A stretch of 64,000 bases of DNA, taken from Ampelomyces quisqualis (taxonomy: Eukaryota > Ascomycota > Dothideomycetes > Pleosporales > Phaeosphaeriaceae). The notes beneath the pieces are model-generated. The model did not search any database, was not told the origin of the DNA, and saw only the letters and a program-made list of their open reading frames with translations. Of this stretch, positions 41,990 through 55,097 are shown in pieces (position 1 is the first letter of the stretch; each line of letters begins with the position of its first letter). The position numbers and the translations under genes were made by a program. The stretch lies in NCBI GenBank assembly GCA_018398575.1, contig JAGTXZ010000005.1, forward strand, positions 1,178,001 through 1,242,000. Direction: 5' to 3'.

Positions 41990-44900
41990 ACGATAGAAAC
42001 TTAGAGACTATTAATAACCTAGAAGTATTAGAGGCAACGCTAATAACTCCCCCTAAAGAACTAACTCTAGAAGCTTTTCTTTAAGACGACTCTGTATTAA
42101 CTGTAACAACCTGGCAACAGAGTGCTAAAGCAAAAAAGACAGACACTAAGAAACTCTCTTAGCCTAGAGCTGCACCAAATCTAACTCCTGCCTAAATAGA
42201 GGTTAATTAATTATAACAAGATTTAAAACAGGCTTTAGTAGAAATTGATTCCTTTAAGAAAGGACTGACTCTGTTAATAGGACTAGACAAGCCTCTACCT
42301 ACTACCAAATTACCCTAGAACAATTCTGCACTCTACTATTTATCTAATAGCTCTATATCTAAGTACTTACATTACTATAAAGGCTCTTGTTAACTTTAAC
42401 AATCTAAAAAAACGCCTAATATAGACAATCTTAGTAATAGAAAAAATCTTACCTTCTGCTAATAGTAGGCCTCTATTTAGGATTAACTTGAGATTAACTT
42501 AGATTACTATTAGACTAAAAGACAACGCATAGCCTTAGTATAGGGCTACACTACAGGATTAGCTAAGGGCTATCTTAAGCTACAATATTTATTAGATACT
42601 AATTAAGAACAATTCTAGAACGCTAAGCAAATAATTAAGCTACTTAAGTCCTATTTTATTACAGGCAATAAGGTAGCTAAAAGCTATACAGCGTTTAATT
42701 GATTGCAGATAATAAAGAAGGAAACGTTCCCCCTGTTTAAAGCTAGGTTTTTAAGTTCTGTAGTTAAGAGACAAGTACCCTCTTTAGAGTAGTTTTACTA
42801 CTTATAGACTAAGATCACGCTAGGGTTGCGAGCCCCTAACCTAGGATTTAGGCACTAATAGAAGAACTTATTTGATTAGATAGTAGAACACCTTACTGTA
42901 TACAATATAGAGTAGAAGAACAACTCTACACTAAGTATAACACTAGCTGTTGCTAAGTTGCCAATTAGGTTAGCCCTACAACAGAATTTAGAGCTAAATT
43001 AGACTACTACTACTAACGCTCTAACAAATTCTGCGCCAGCCTATTAATCTATAACAGTGCGTCTTTCTACAAAGACTTCTAAGCTAGAATAACAGAAGAC
43101 TCCTAGTAGTTATTACAATTGCAGTAAGCTAGAATACTACTCTAGTAACTACACAAAGCCTTGTGTGCGTTAGATTAAAGCTGTAGAAGTAGATAAGTAT
43201 AAAGATGCTTAAGAGCAACCTAATCAGGAGGTATATTGTATAGGAAATAGAAGCGCCTAAGAAAATACTTCTCTTTAGGCCTAAGCTGTTACAATCTATC
43301 TTACCTTAACCTTTCTTATTTGTTTTGCAGTCCCTATTTCCTTATGCCTACGCTTCTTTATAACTAAGGCCTTAGCTTACGCCTTAATACTCTTGTTAAC
43401 ACTAGTACTTAAGGTTTTCTATTTTTGAATTCACAAATTGTTTTATCTGTTTCTAAAGCCTTGCAGCAACCTATTTAGAAGCTCCTCTTCTAGGTTTAGG
43501 TACGCAGCTTTAAGGATTAGATTACTTCTTTAGTTACTTAATATATTTAACTACACTTAAATATTAATAGCTAAAAGATTTTAAACTGTCTATTCTTTAT
43601 CCTTAATCTTAGGTCTTAGGATTACATACTTAGCCTCTAATAGTTAAGACAATTTAAGATTTAATTAGACATAGATAGGTTACAGTTTATTTAGCTATCT
43701 AAGTACCCCTATTTATATAATCCTTTACCCCCTATTCCTACTGTTTTACATTAAGCTATAGAGCTAGCTACTGTCTATCTTAATGTGCAACAACACAATG
43801 CTCTATAGGAGAAAGAAGACTATTGTATCTAAAATAGTTCTTACTGTTCCTCTTCTTCTATTTATTGTATCAAGGAATGCCTAAAGCTCTTATTAGCCTA
43901 AAAAATCTTAGAGATTCTTTATACCCTAACTAAGCAAACCTACTTAGAGTCTAAATCCCCTCTAAGCACCTGCATAGCTCTTATTTCTGCCAATACATTT
44001 TACTTTATTATAAAGAAGCCCTAGAACAAGTTTTTTACAACAAGCCTCTATAAGATTAACAGAATCCTTGCCTCTAAGGATAACGCAGACAATTAAAGCC
44101 AATTAGATAAGAGATTACCTGCCTGTTACTTCTAGTATTAGAATGTATTTAGTAAGTTAGTAGCCAATTAATTACTTCCTTACTGTCTATATAATTACAA
44201 GATTGTCCTTAAAGAACTATTACTAAATGCGTTTAGTCTCCTGTATAAGCAGAATTAGAAGGAGCTTAAAGCTACTAAGGCCTACGTCTAGAAACACCTT
44301 CAGAAGGGTTTTATTAAGGCTAGCCAAAGCCCTTTTGCTTTACCTATTCTCTGTGTACACAAACTAAATAGAGATATATGCATCTGTATAGACTACTAGA
44401 AGATTAACGCCCTTACGCGCAAAGACGTCTATCTAATTCTTTACATTAATAAGCTGCTATTACGTCCCTCTAAAGCCAAGATCTTTACTAAGTTTAATAT
44501 CTAGGCTGCCTTTAACAAAATTTGTATAAATCCTAACTCTAAAGAGTATACTACCTTTTAGACCTATTATAGTACATACAAGTGTAAGGTTCTCTCTTTT
44601 AGCTTATATAATAGGCTAGCAACATATTAGCGCTACATAAATAATATACTAATTAATTATCTTAACAATTTCTGTATTGCGTATCTTAACAATATCCTAA
44701 TCTACTTAGAGGATATAAACTTACATTAGGAACACGTCTAAAAGGTCCTAGAGCGCCTACGTACTGCAGAACTCTAAGTAGATATTTAGAAGAGTAAATT
44801 CTATATAACCTGCACAAAGTATCTAGGTTACGTTTTAACAAACTAGAGCACTAAAGTTAACCCTAACAAGGTAGAAGCACTCTAAAACTAGGCTAAACCT

Positions 44901-47170
44901 ACTACAGTTACTAGCGTTAAGTTATTTCTTAGTTTTGCTAGTTTCTATTAACAATTTATTAAGGATTTCTCCTGTGTAGCCAAACTAATCCTAAAGCTTT
45001 AAAGTCCCTCTACACTGTTTGAATAGACTATAGACTGCTAACAGGCTTTTGATCAGATTAAAGCCTTACTCCTAGCTATTCCTACACTATCTTATTTCTA
45101 TCCTAAGTATAACACAAAGTTAGAAACTAACGCGTTAGATAGAGTAATAGCAGGAGTACTCTCCTAGAAGCACCCTAACAATAAGTAGTATCCTATAGCC
45201 TTCTATAGTTACGCCCTATCTAGGGCTAAGCTTAATTAGAAAATACACAACAAAGAACTTTTTACTATTCTAAAAGTGTTTAAGAAGTAGAAAGCTAAAC
45301 TTACCTTTATATAGAGTTTAATCCAAGTATATTTAGATTACTACTCCTTAGAATACTTTATAACTACTAAGGTTCTTAATGCACGTTAAGCATAATAGGC
45401 AGAGATTATTGCCTCTTTTAATTTCTGCATTAAGTACACGCCTGGCAAGCTTAACAAGTAAGCTAATACCCTAAGCTAAAGGGAACAGAACGTTAGCAAG
45501 GTTAAGGCTGCCTAACAAGACAACAGATTCTGTGTACTTCTAGGACCTAAACGCCTAAACCTCTAGGTTAACTCTAAACTAGCTTAGAACTACGTTTGTA
45601 ACTAGCTAGAGGTTAATATTTTAGCTATTTTAGTCTAATCTATTAGTGCCCTCCTAAACCTTAACTTATTAGAACTAATTAAAGCTCTGCTAGTAGAGAA
45701 TCGCTGCTCCTTTAAGAAAGAGCGTCTTAAGCTACTACAGCTATATTATATTTAAGAAGGACTACTACTTTATTACTTACGCCTTTGTGTATCTAGGGAT
45801 TTCCCTTTATACACCTAACTGATTAGAGAAGCTTACAATTAGGTATCTACTGCCTACCTAAGCGCTATAAAGACGTATTAGCTCTTAGCTTAGCAATACT
45901 ACTAGAAAGGCATAGAGGCTACATGTAAACGCTATGTACAAAACTACGTTTCCTGTTAAAGATCTTATCTAAGACAGCTCCAATCCTAAGGGTTCTTCTA
46001 TCTATTACTAATTCCTAATAGGCTTATATAGTATTTGTGTATAGATTTTAAGACATTCCTAACTAATTAGCATAGCTATAATTAAATTATAGTTATTATT
46101 AATTGCCTATTAAAGCAAGCTATCTCTATCCTGTGTTACAAGACTATTAACGCCTAGGAAATAGCTTATTTGTTTATCTAATAGGTATACTAATTTGGCT
46201 ATACGCCTAAAAGCATAGTGTCTAACCGCAGCTTCTAGTTTGTGTTCTAATTCTAGTCTAAGTTCTGCAAGATCCTAGGCGTGCAAATTAAGCTTTTTAC
46301 AGCCTACTATAAACAAACTAATAGACAAACTAAGATTATAAACAAGTATATTAATTAACAATTAAGGCTCTTTGTATCCTACTACTAGGACAACTAGAGT
46401 AACCTCTTGCTAATAATTAATTAAGCTTAAGCTACACTGCTGCACTCCGCAATTGGTATAGCACTATACTAGCTCCTGTTTAGATCTAAACTACAATAGA
46501 GCTGGGATTAGGCATTATTCTCTTTGAAACATAAAGATGTAAATGTTAAAGATGCCTTAAGCTTAGCTACCTGCATACATAAAGCCTAGCGCACAGCTAA
46601 AGACAATATAGAGAAGGCGCAGCAACAAATAGCTGCTAAGGTAAACAAATATTATTAACCTGTTAATTAGGCAGTAGGTAATAAGGTTTACCTCTTAACC
46701 TAAAACCTATCTGTTACCTGCCTAAGTCGCAAACTCGCTAAATTGTAGGAAGGCCTCTTTAAAGTTCTAGAACAAGCTAGCTATTTATTTTAACTAAAGC
46801 TACCTAAAGGATCTAAGATCTATAACGTGTTTGCTCTAGATGTCCTCTATAAGGACCCTAACAACCCTCTGCCTAGTTAGCTAAGCCTAAACCTATCTAG
46901 CATCCTAATTTAAGGCGTTAAAGAATAGAAAGTTAAAGAGATCTTAGCTAGTAAGCTATACTGCTCTATCCTAAAGTATTGTGTAAAATAGGTAGGCTAT
47001 AATTCTAACCCTACCTAGTACAATACCTTAAACTTTATAGGCGCTCTATACATGTTGCAAGCGTTCTATAAACACTATCTAAAACAGCTAGGACTCCTAC
47101 AAGCGTTAGCTAAGTAGATTACAGTATAGGAAAAAGGAGTTAAAGATCTTACAGTATTGCAAGACAATTA
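41990..47170 (+). pseudogene. Element A gag-pol, RIP-degraded
   Basis: Gag covers about 41,990-43,250, with a CCHC knuckle remnant at 43111-43164 (YYNC...YYSSNYTKPC, in which Cys, Gly and His codons show single transitions). Reverse transcriptase is at 44,230-44,900 (ELKATKAYV, LQKGFIKASQSPFALPIL, INALTRKD, then FLSFASFY-QFIKDFS at about 44,930). RNase H is at 45,120-45,280 (VIAGVLS-KHPNNK, YPIAFYS-ALSRAKLN). Integrase is at 45,900-46,700, with ITAYYKQTN-type and KDALSLATCIHKA segments. The chromodomain is at about 46,950-47,090 (ASKLYCSILKYCVK-VGYNSNPT-YN). The C-terminal chromodomain defines a chromovirus, whose relatives target heterochromatin. Stops occur at former Trp/Gln codons throughout. 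Confidence 0.9.
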
Positions 47171-47224
47171 TATTAGGGAAATTAAACTTAATATTGCAAC
47201 TACTATACTAGTAGGTAATAGCTA

Positions 47225-47929
47225 TTAACAATAAGAGTCTTACTCTTCTATTAGATCTAACAGTAAACTGTTGTTGCTACTAGTAGAACGTTCTTAATTG
47301 TCTAAATCTCTAGGTGCAGACACTAACGCACTACTTAGTAGTCTTCTGTTCTAGCCCTGCTTGCTGCAAGTACTAGCCTTTTGCGCTGCCTTCTGCGCCT
47401 CCTCCTGCTCTGCTAACTAATTAGCTCTTAATACTATTATAACATCTACTAGCTAAGCAACTACACTAGTTAACCTAGCTATACTTCTTCTAAGCGACCT
47501 AACCTTCTTGGCTATTGCCCTAACCTCTCTAGCTAGCTTCTCCCTCTAGTAATAAGCGCTAACTAACAAGTTAGCGTTGTTTATATTAGCTACTTATGTA
47601 GTGCCTACTTGTACAACAGTAGCTAACTAAAACGCTGCCTTCTTAATAGCAGCCTCCTGCTCTAATACTACCTTATTAGACTTGTCTCTACCTAAGGCAG
47701 CAAACCTACAGTTAAGGGCTTTAGAGAGGCTATTATACTCTTAGCCCGCATATAGGAGAACTAGGTAACACTTCTTATTTAAGAGTGTGTAATAAGTACA
47801 CTTCTTAGACACGTCTGAATAGAATCTAAACTTAATATTAAAATGGCTGTAGGCAAAAGCCCTTGCGGCCTGTAGGCAAACAACCTAATAGGCTAGGAGA
47901 TAAGCTCTAGAAGGGACAGGAATAGGCAT
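47225..47929 (-). pseudogene. Antisense accessory frame between pol and 3' LTR of element A
   Basis: On the minus strand, an ATG at 47929 (MPIPVPSRAYLLAY) begins a frame of about 230 codons. It is interrupted only by TAG/TAA, as RIP makes from Trp/Gln. Readable segments: AARAFAYSHFNIKFRFYSD, VSKKCTYYTLLNKKCYLVLL, EYNSLSKALNCRFAALGRD, VVLEQEAAIKKAAF, REKLAREVRAIAKKVRSLR and LAEQEEAQKAAQKAST. The middle is a strong coiled coil, with a Ser-rich end. This is not a reverse reading of pol, since it lies after the chromodomain. The function is unknown. Confidence 0.6.
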
Positions 47930-48238
47930 TATGTGTATCTACTATACAGTTAGCTAGTAATTAAGAAAGGATAAGGCTTAGATAGCTTTAGGTATACAAA
48001 CGTAAGAAGGAGAGTGTAGAGAAGCAGTATACTAGAGGGCTAGCCTTGTATATATGCTTAAAAAGCTTAAGGTAAAGTTAGGAACGTTAAACGCGCTAGC
48101 GCACTAATCAAAACAATAACAAATAGCTATATTATGTTATTCTAAAATAAACTTAAGGTAAATAAGAGTTTACAACAATTTAGAGAGGTATCTAAAACAA
48201 CACTAATACAGACCTAATTGATAGAGACTATTGATTTC

Positions 48239-48249
48239 AAGAAGGAGGG
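48239..48249 (+). other. Polypurine tract of element A
   Basis: AAGAAGGAGGG ends three bases before the 3' LTR (48253), as expected for the plus-strand primer of an LTR retrotransposon. Confidence 0.85.
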
Positions 48250-48252
48250 TAA

Positions 48253-48551
48253 TATAACAAGCACATGCAAATATATGTTATATCTGATACCTTATAAAGG
48301 CTTAGTAACAGATTATGTAAAGAGCTAGCAGATTAGGACTAAAAGCGCTCTAACAGCACTCTAACTCAGCTACTACGCCTACTATAAATATAAGCCTATA
48401 GCATAGATAGAGGACAAGTTTCTCTTGTCCTTCTGTACAAGACCTATAGGTGTATAGCTAATTCAGAATCCCTGATACAACACGCACTCCTATATGCCTC
48501 TAATACGTATCCAATTCAATCCTAATAGCTGTACCTACCTGCGTTATTACA
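48253..48551 (+). repeat. 3' LTR of element A
   Basis: Starts TATAACAAGCACATG (TG changed to TA by a RIP-type transition) and ends GTTATTACA. Same length as the 5' LTR. Confidence 0.93.
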
Positions 48552-48556
48552 GCCTT
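48552..48556 (+). repeat. Target-site duplication GCCTT (right)
   Basis: Matches 41451-41455 and confirms the element borders. Confidence 0.9.
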
Positions 48557-51500
48557 AAGCTTGCTACTAATAAGAACTTCTATAAGCCTACTTACTGTTA
48601 GAAGAAGTATAATTAAGCCTTAGGCGTAGAGCACCTTAGAAGAGAGTACTTAAAAGTACCTATTAACATTAAGGGGACCTAGTTTCTTAGCCTCATTAAC
48701 TCTAGCGCAGAGCTTAATACTATAAAAAGAGAAATAGTAAAACAAGCTATACTTCTAATTACGTCTCTACTAAAGAGCATAAGAACTGCAAAAATAGTAG
48801 TAGTAAACAGTTTAACTAAAGGTGTCTTAGGTATTATATAAGAAGTACCTATTACTATTAAAAGAATTAAAATCTACACTAGTTTCTTTATTCTTAAGAA
48901 GTGCACAAACTTAATTATTCTAGGCAATCTCTTTCTAACAGACGCTTAAGCTAGAATTAAGTACGCTACTAATAGGCTAACCTACTACTAAATCTTTAGT
49001 AAGGATAGTAAATATAGTATAAGATTTGTTTACACAAGAGGCAATTAGATTAACGCGCTAGAACTCTACTCTAGGCCTCTTGTAGGAAACGTTAGAAGAG
49101 TGTAATTACTAGCGTTTTACTCCTATCTAAACCTGTTACACAGCTAGACTAGAACTATTAAATAAACTTAACACAGCTTTAAGTAGACTCTAATACTCTA
49201 AGCAAGAATTAGCTAGTAATAAAGTTAGTAACAGAGTAGCTCTAACAGAAATCTTTATTACTAATTATTTCCTTAGAAACACAGTTCTTCTAGTAGCTAG
49301 GTGTAGGCACTATAGGCGCAGGGCCTAACAGATCTATTATTATTAGTAACAGCAATAGAATGTACATGCTTGTTAGCAACAGCGTAGGCTACTCCTCTTA
49401 AAATATTATAGCAAGTGTTGTAAGGCAGCTCTCTTAGAGTCTTAAGATTAATATTAGTGCTAAGAGCTTCTAGAAGCAAGAGCTTAGTAAAACAACTAGC
49501 AAGAAGGAGTTACTTGTTAAAGTAATAATAATTTAGCTAAAGCGCACAACTAATCTACAATTAAATAACGTTTCTTTTAACGTTAGTACTTTGTATAAGT
49601 AAAAAGCTTAAAAGGTACAGCTAGTAGATAACTTAGGATAGGCTCTAAGAGATATTAGTAGGTATAAAGATTAGAAAGAGCGTGCGCGCGTTTAACAGGT
49701 ACTAAATAAGAAGAACACTCTATTCTTAAGCTACTTTAAGCTATAGTACGAAAAGTTCCCTAAGGGCACAAGGCTTATGCCTAAACGCTTATTAAAAATA
49801 AAGATCTTCTTAGACTTACTCTTATAAGAAAAAGCTATACTAGAGAAGCTACTTTACTAACAAGAAGCTACCTTAGCCTAGGACTTTAGTAAATTAGAAC
49901 AAGTTAGCTATAAGGTAGTACCTCTAATTAAAATTAACACTGTTCCTTATAAGGCATAGCAAGCTAATTAGTTCTCTATCTCTTAAAAACTTAGAGAAGT
50001 AGTAGTTAAAATAGTACAGAAATATATTAACTAAGGGGCTCTTAAACTGTGCAGAAGCTAGTACTAAAACCTATAGTTTCTAGTAGCTAAGAAAGACAAA
50101 GGATATTAACTTATTAATAATGCGTAAAAAATTAACAAAGTTACAATTTGTAACACAAACTTACTACTTAATCTAGATAAATTTGCAGAAGATTTTGCTA
50201 GTTGCGTAATTATAAGCTTGCTTAACTTCTTTTTAGAATACAACTAAGTAGAGTTGTATAAGAACTTCTAGAACGTAACAGCGTTCTATATACCTATTAG
50301 ACTAGTGCGCTAGTGTACACTACCTATAGGTATAACAAATTTAGTTACTAAATTTGTACGCGTTATAACTAAGATATGCTAAGATTATATTCTAGAACGC
50401 TGTAGATCTTACCTAGATAACATTTGTATTAAGAGACTAAAGTACTACTATAACAGAACAGAGATTAAACTAGGTATTAGAAAATACGTTGCAGAGCACC
50501 TCTGCAATATAGACGCTGTGTTAGCAGACATTAAACGCGCAAGAGCTATAATATTAGGTTACAAATTAGATCTTTATTATATGTTAATAATTATAGTAGG
50601 TTATTAGGTTAACGCTGCTGGCTGCTATCCTAATTACAAGAAAATTAAGAAAATCTTCTCCTAGCTACTCTGTAGAGACTAGAAAGACGTTTAAATGTTT
50701 ATTAGTATATATGTATATTATAGAGTATAGATTAAGCATTTTGCTATTATTTTAGAGCTGCTATTCTACCTGCTACGCAAGAACGCGCCTTTTAAGTAGT
50801 CTTTAGAACAATAGAGCGCAATAGACAGATTAAAACACGCGCTATACTCTACGCTAGCACTTGTCTTTATCTCTTATAACAAGCTATTACTTCTAATTGT
50901 TGTTTCTGTTAATAGTAGTAAAAAGGGTTAGGGCGCAGTTCTTATGCAGCTAGATCTAAAGAGTTGTTAGCACTCTATCTAGTACAAAAGTAAAGTTTAG
51001 TCTAAATCTAAATAAAATTAAGACCTAGGAAAACACAAATATAAAGCCCTGCTTCTAGCGCTAAAGAAGTTTTAGACTTACCTATATAGAGTAGAGTTTA
51101 TTATAGAAACAGACGCAAAGATATTAGTTGCACAGCTTTAGCAAAGTGCAACTAACTTACTAGAAGCTTTTGTTATATAGTAGCTAGCACTTATTAACAT
51201 GTAAAAATTTAATATAGTCTATATTAAAGGCAAGAAAAACGTAGTAGCTAACGCTCTTTTAAGAAGACCTAAAGAGCTAGAATAGAAGCTACCTAAAGAG
51301 CTAGAGGAGGACATTAAGGATTTTATTAACACTTATTTAAATTTAGTATAGCTTACTATTGCCCTATAGCTGTACGTATGCAATCTACGTTATAGAGTAT
51401 ATAAGGCTAACGTTAGTTTTAAGAAAAACCTGCTAGATAAAGCCTATAGCAAAGACTCTTAGGCTTAGGCTTATTAGATTCTATTCTACTATTAGCCTAA

Positions 51501-53160
51501 TAGTCTTTTAAGAGCTAAAATAAGAAAGTTTACAAGAAGAGCACTTAAATTAACAGTGCGAGAGAGGTACCTATTCTTAATACTAACTAGAAAGCGCCTG
51601 CTGCAGCAAATTGTAGACAAACCTAATAAACATTTAGCTATTATTAAAGCTATGCACAATAAATTAGGCTACTAGAAGAAGAAAGGTATATAGCGTAAGG
51701 TATAAGCGCGTTATTATTAGGAAGAACAATATAAGGATATTAAGTCCTACGTTAAGTTATACCTAGAGTGTTAAGTATATACTTTAGTAACAGTTTAAGA
51801 GAAACTCTAGCTAACAACTCTTTTAATAATGCCCTTTAGCTAGATATCTATAGACGTAGTCTACATGCCTTCTGCTAGAGGCAAAAAGTTTCTTATAGTA
51901 GCCTAATACACTACAACGCAGTAGGCTAAAGCTAAAGCCTTATTAAACGCAGACTTAGCATCTATTGTTAAGTTTCTAGATTAAAAAATCTTTTGCTAAT
52001 AGGGCCTACTACTTAAAATTTTAGTTAATAGAGGCCCTAAAAACAAGCATCTACTAATTAACCTGCAACAGCAATTTAGAATCTATAGAGTAGTAGCTAG
52101 CGCCTATTATCTATAGGGTTAAGGCTTAATTAAACAAGGACACGCGCTAATAGTAGATGCCTTAAAGAAGCTTAGCAGGATATAGGTTAACTACTTAGAC
52201 TGCGTTCTGTAGGCTAATTAGACTAGCGTTAAGCGTGCAACTAGAAAGACCTTAGCGTTTTTTATATATAGTTGCGAGCACGTACTGCCTATTAAATTGT
52301 ATATACTAACCTAGCAGACTTTGCTCTAGAAAGAAGTAACTAATACTGCTTTGCTCTTAGCTATAAGGGCTTGTTAATTTAAAAAGAGAAATATTAGGTT
52401 ACAAGAGTCTATTACTAGAATAGTCTAACTAAGAAACAATAATAAAGACTACTTTAATAAGAACAGAGTTACTAGAGTAGACAAACTAAAGGTTAGTAAC
52501 TTAGTTCTGCTTAGAGATTTCTACTACAATAATAACTAATTAGTGCTTAGTAAGTTTCTTCTAAAATAGTAGAGGCTATTTAGAATACATAAAGTTAGAG
52601 AAAAGAGGTAGTATAACCTTAAGAAGCTTAATAGAGCACTGTTTTAAAGCTACACGCTAGGCAATAGGTTAAAGAAGTTCTATTAGCGCACTAAAGTAGA
52701 CCTAAAGCTTATTAACTAGAGCCTATCTACTAACAAGACTAAAGACTAGGCGCTCTCTAGCTATAGGCAGGACATCCTACAACTAGTAGGAGAATTAGTA
52801 GCGCGCTAGTGTTCTAAGAGGCTTAAGAACGCTACTAAGGTAAAGAAGAATAAAAATTTAGATTTAGAACAATTAGTAGAGACGTGCTAAAAAGCTGTTA
52901 GAGTGCGTATTGTTAAAAACCTAAACTTTAACAGATCTAAATACAAAGTTGTTAGAATAGCTTTAAAGTATCTACAAGAACAAAAATAGATAGCAAAGAA
53001 AGGTATATAATAAACGCAGTTTATAATAATCCTACTAGCTATTAAAAGCAATACTATTAAAACTAGCCTATATATTTGCTATTTAAAAGCTATATTAGCG
53101 CTACACTATAAGGCATGTAAGCCTAAACCTCTAAATATACTAAAGCTTTAGAAGAAGTAG
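48557..53160 (+). pseudogene. Ty3/gypsy element B, pol part, RIP-degraded
   Basis: Continuation of element B after the insertion. Reverse transcriptase at about 49,980-50,600 reads LREVVVKIVQKYIN-GALKL, LVAKKDKGYQLINNA-KINKV, LLLNLDKFAEDFAS, then EYN-VELYKNF and SYLDNICIKRLKYYYN. RNase H with YLYRVEFIIETDAKILVAQL and IKGKKNVVANALLRRPKE lies at 51,060-51,280. Integrase runs from 51,560 (LAIIKAMHNKLGY, ISIDVVYMPSARGKKFLIVA, RIYRVVASAYYL, HALIVDALKKL) to about 52,200, followed by a basic tail to about 53,110. It belongs to a gypsy group different from element A and shows no chromodomain. No 3' LTR was found. Confidence 0.85.
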
Positions 53161-53639
53161 TAGCATTATTGCTAGCATTAACAGGTATATTAACGTTAAC
53201 TTTTATCTTATCTCTATTATTAATATTATTCTTAGTAACAGTATCTATAGAATTACTAGCCTTATCTTTAGACCTAGATTTAGAATCTAGTTTAACAGCC
53301 TAACTAGAATTAAAATTAAAGTTACTATTATTAGAAAGCTTTAGCAACTCTTTAGTTACGTAAGACCTTCTACTATAATAGCTCTTGTTATTAGCTGTAT
53401 TGTGCAGCAGCCTACTCTAAACAAACAAACTCTAATTAAACCTTACAGTAGCCTAGTAGGTTAAAACAAGAAACTAAGAATAAGACGCATATTCTCTAAC
53501 ACTCTATGTAGCAGAAATAGGCAGCGTTAGCAGAATGTTACAAGCGTTAAGGCTATTTTAATTAATAGATTACTTTAAATTACCTAAGCTACTACAATAT
53601 TAGTGTAATTCTAAAAGATGTTTCTAAAGAAAAGTATTT

Positions 53640-53900
53640 CTAAACAAGAGTTAGCAACTTACCTATATAAGAATAAGCCTAAAAGCCTATATTATAGAAG
53701 TAGTTAGTGTAAGCACTATAGAGCAGCTGCTTTCTATTATAAATAATACTATAATACTTACTAAAAGCGTATTTGCAATTGCTCTTTACGCAACAGCTAT
53801 AAGGCTAAATATTATGCTAGCTAAGGTCTAGGTATATGTAAGTAGACTAACTGTAATATAAAATAAGTGTAGCTAGGTTATCCTTAAGAAAGTTGCAGCC
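53640..53900 (+). other. Cysteine-rich degenerate frame of unknown origin
   Basis: Through stops, a plus-strand frame shows repeated Cys/His/Tyr patterns (CKHYRAAAFYYK, ICNCSLRNSYKAKYYAS, GICK-TNCNIK). This may be the remnant of a zinc-binding transposon protein. No family named. Confidence 0.3.
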
Positions 53901-54436
53901 TATACTTAAGCAAAAGTAATCTTTAACTAAGATTCTATTAGTCTTTATATTAAAGGAGTTGAACTAGATAGCTAGTATACATCTACTTTCTTCTATAAGC
54001 TTAAAAGACAGAGCGCAGTCTATAAGCAGCAGAAAGAAGCTTTCTCTATTAGTTTTAGCCTTAAAAAGCATGTGCTAGAGCTAAGCAATAACCTTAATAG
54101 TTATTTAGCTAGATAATATTACTATAACTATAAATAAATTAGCTAAAACAGCTAACAAGTTATTTAAATACTACTTACGCTAGTTATAGATAGCATTATA
54201 AAGGGAAGTAACCTTCCTATAGATATACAGCTTAGAAGTCTTATTACTATAATAACTAAGAAAGATTAGCTTTGCAGAAGATATCTAAGCAACAGACTAA
54301 GGAGCAGGCAAAGAGGCTAGTAGAGTTAGCGTATAATACTAAGCAATCTAAGCTTAAAGCTTACTATTACTTATGCTCTAAGTCTTAGCTAGCTTACTGT
54401 AAGCCTAGAGAGTTGTTAGAACTTTAATAGACAACT

Positions 54437-54503
54437 TAAGAAAGCCTAAGTTGTTATTAAAGAAGCCTAGATTACTGTTAAGAAAGCCTAGGCTATTATT
54501 AGA
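54437..54503 (+). repeat. 21-bp tandem repeat, three copies
   Basis: Units close to AAGAAAGCCTAGGTTGTTATT (a former K-K-A-x-x-I-type heptad) lie within an unassigned RIP-altered segment after element B. Confidence 0.65.
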
Positions 54504-55097
54504 GAAACTAGGTAAATCTCTAGAGATTAACTGTGCTATATTGTAGAACTTATTACTAGACTCTAAAGCAATAGTAATAGGCGAGTATAATAAACGTAGA
54601 ATTAGGCTACGTAGACGTAAATTTTAGAGCAACGCGTGTTTAAGCTGCTAAAGAAGCTTATTAATTGTAGCTAGAGTAGTAGCGTTAGGCAGAGGCAGTA
54701 GAAGAGTTGTTAGAAGAGTTTAGAGAGCTAGCAAAATCTTCTTAGCAACCTTAGGCTTAGTAGACAGCTTTCTAAATAGTAGCAGCTTAAGCAACAGCCT
54801 ATATACTATAGCTAAAGCCTTAGCAGCCTTGCTAGATAGAGAAGAAGTAAGAGAGTGCTATAGGCTGCTTTTAGGACTAGGCTATTACCTATAAGGAGAT
54901 TAAGAAGTAAGCAGAAGTAGCGTTAGGCGCAGTAGAAAGCAAATAAGTAGGTAATGTTAAGCAGCAGCGTAAAAATCTATACTAAGTAAGGTAATTAACA
55001 GGCTTAGAAAGAGAGTATAGAAGTATAAGAGTAAAGGTAAAGTAGAGGATTTAATAAAAGCCTAGGTAACGCGCAGTTAAAACAACGCGCCTACGTT

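Larger units (their letters stand above)
41456..48551 (+). mobile_element. Complete Ty3/gypsy chromovirus (element A), RIP-degraded
   Basis: Full structure: 299-bp LTRs (41456-41754 and 48253-48551), polypurine tract just before the 3' LTR, gag with a zinc-knuckle remnant, pol in the order reverse transcriptase - RNase H - integrase - chromodomain, an antisense frame, and a 5-bp target duplication. It is inserted in the coding region of element B. Removing it together with one GCCTT copy restores the host frame ...NKELGL-KLATNKNF. All proteins are broken by RIP-type stops. Confidence 0.93.
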
